DNA from: CBDDFS01 sp965227255
GTDB taxonomy: Bacteria; Bacteroidota; Bacteroidia; Flavobacteriales_E; Vicingaceae
DNA length: 64,000 nt
Direction: 5' to 3'
Assembly: GCA_965227255.1 (NCBI GenBank)
Contig: CBDDFS010000002.1
Span: 1,178,001-1,242,000 of the forward strand
A program made the translations under genes and the position numbers. Shown here in pieces: positions 63,202 through 64,000 of this stretch. The notes beneath the pieces were generated by a model, which saw only the letters and a program-made list of their open reading frames with translations, did not search any database and was not told the DNA's origin. The first letter of the stretch is position 1. Each line of letters starts with the position of its first letter.

Positions 63202-64000
63202 ATGAAAAAACAGCTAATATTAGGTGCGGCCATGTTGTTCTCAACGGGAATGATATTGGCTCAAAGTAATACAGCCTATGTTGATCAGAGTGGAAGTGGA
63301 ACGAATTCTTCTACGGTTGATCAGGTGGGTGATTATAACAATGCTGATGTAGACCAATATCAGTATACGTCTTCAGAGATCGATCCAAACTCTTCAGATG
63401 TTGATCAAAATGGATCAAGCAACTATGCTAGAGTATATCAAAATGGATTTGGATCTCACACTTCAACAGTTGATCAGGATGGATCGAGCAACAATGCTCA
63501 ATCCTATCTATATCACAATAGTAATACTACTTCCATCACTCAGGATGGAACAAGTAACTATGGTTATCAGCACATCAATGCTACAACCAGTGAAGCGCAC
63601 ATTGATCAGATGGGAACATCAAACAATGCCACGCAAAGAATGCAGAACAAATGGTGGCATTCAAGTTACTACTATTACTATTATTATTACGGACATTATC
63701 ACTATACACCGGCTGGTGCTGACAACTATTTTGAGGCAAATCAAAATGGAACAGGCAACCAGTCAACGCAATTGATGGACATATATAGTGGTTACAATAC
63801 GTCTGGATCTGGTTATGGAAATAACAACAGCAGTGTTGTTAACCAAACCGGAACTTCAAACAACTCTTACGTTTATTTGACAGGTTCGTACACGAATGAC
63901 TGGAATAACTCTACTGTTAATCAAAACGGAACATCAAATTATAGTTCGGTTTATCAATATGGAAGCTACAATGATATCGATGTAGATCAAGGAGGAACAA
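63202..64000 (+). CDS. Curlin-repeat secreted protein, paralogue 3 (cut by window edge)
   Basis: An ATG at 63202 opens a frame that has no stop before the window end, 266 codons so far. It has the same signal peptide type (MLFSTGMILAQ) and the same QSNTAYVDQSGSG opening, then repeats such as SDVDQNGSSN and STVNQNGTSN. These are richer in Ser, Thr and Asn and less acidic than in paralogues 1 and 2. Residues 156-163 are eight tyrosines in a row (63667-63690), followed by GHYHY and preceded by WWH. The array resumes after it. The C terminus is outside the window. Confidence 0.85.
   Translation, partial: MKKQLILGAAMLFSTGMILAQSNTAYVDQSGSGTNSSTVDQVGDYNNADVDQYQYTSSEIDPNSSDVDQNGSSNYARVYQNGFGSHTSTVDQDGSSNNAQSYLYHNSNTTSITQDGTSNYGYQHINATTSEAHIDQMGTSNNATQRMQNKWWHSSYYYYYYYYGHYHYTPAGADNYFEANQNGTGNQSTQLMDIYSGYNTSGSGYGNNNSSVVNQTGTSNNSYVYLTGSYTNDWNNSTVNQNGTSNYSSVYQYGSYNDIDVDQGGT

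Overview
The window is about 64 kb of a Bacteroidota chromosome, probably Cytophagales or Flavobacteriales. I infer this from protein content, not from a database search. The supporting signs are five-residue-class hallmarks of the phylum: type IX secretion (T9SS) C-terminal sorting domains, BT_3928-, DUF4199-, DUF4293-, DUF4159- and DUF1599-type proteins, a Rho factor with a long charged insert, Mpl-type murein ligase next to no other mur genes, and TAnnTTTG promoter boxes. Genes are dense and often overlap by 1-20 bases. There is no rRNA, phage or CRISPR array; the one tRNA found is tRNA-Arg(ACG).

Layout. 1-3.1 kb is the end of a surface polysaccharide cluster (partial glycosyltransferase, wecB, O-antigen ligase-like protein). 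3.1-20.8 kb is mostly housekeeping: truA, an ABC exporter, uvrA, a sigma factor, nth, bcp, recA, ettA, an rsmE operon and rho. At 20.8-21.3 kb a DUF559 endonuclease-like gene lies between two inverted copies of a hairpin sequence, which looks like a small mobile unit. 21.3-24.1 kb holds three tandem paralogues with T9SS sorting domains. 24.1-32.1 kb holds mpl, a metallo-hydrolase, ribBA, ruvX, def, cdaA and folP. 32.1-47.9 kb is a long rightward run: DUF1599, BT_3928-type, an orphan permease, tpiA, prmA, a 1,491-residue secreted protein, plsY, a 1,950-residue TPR/PD40/coiled-coil/SPOR protein and clpS. 48-49.8 kb has small surface genes and the tRNA. 50.4-55.5 kb is a leftward TetR/ABC/HlyD/TolC export operon whose ATPase domain has lost its catalytic motifs. 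56.7-58.8 kb is a helix-turn-helix gene, a perfect palindrome and a divergent operon of very small proteins. 58.8-60.1 kb has heptanucleotide tandem repeats, a DinB-like gene and a Crp/Fnr-like regulator. 60.4 kb to the right edge is a tandem set of at least three curlin-repeat secreted proteins; the third runs out of the window and carries an octa-tyrosine tract.

The most distinctive systems are: (1) the aspartate-rich curlin-like cluster, whose second and third genes share an upstream element at the same distance from the start codon; (2) the DUF559 gene in inverted hairpins; (3) the regulator-palindrome-microprotein operon at 56.8-58.5 kb; (4) the giant protein ending in two SPOR domains; and (5) the degenerate ABC export operon. 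All functional statements are inferred from sequence motifs read by eye; no alignment or search was run.
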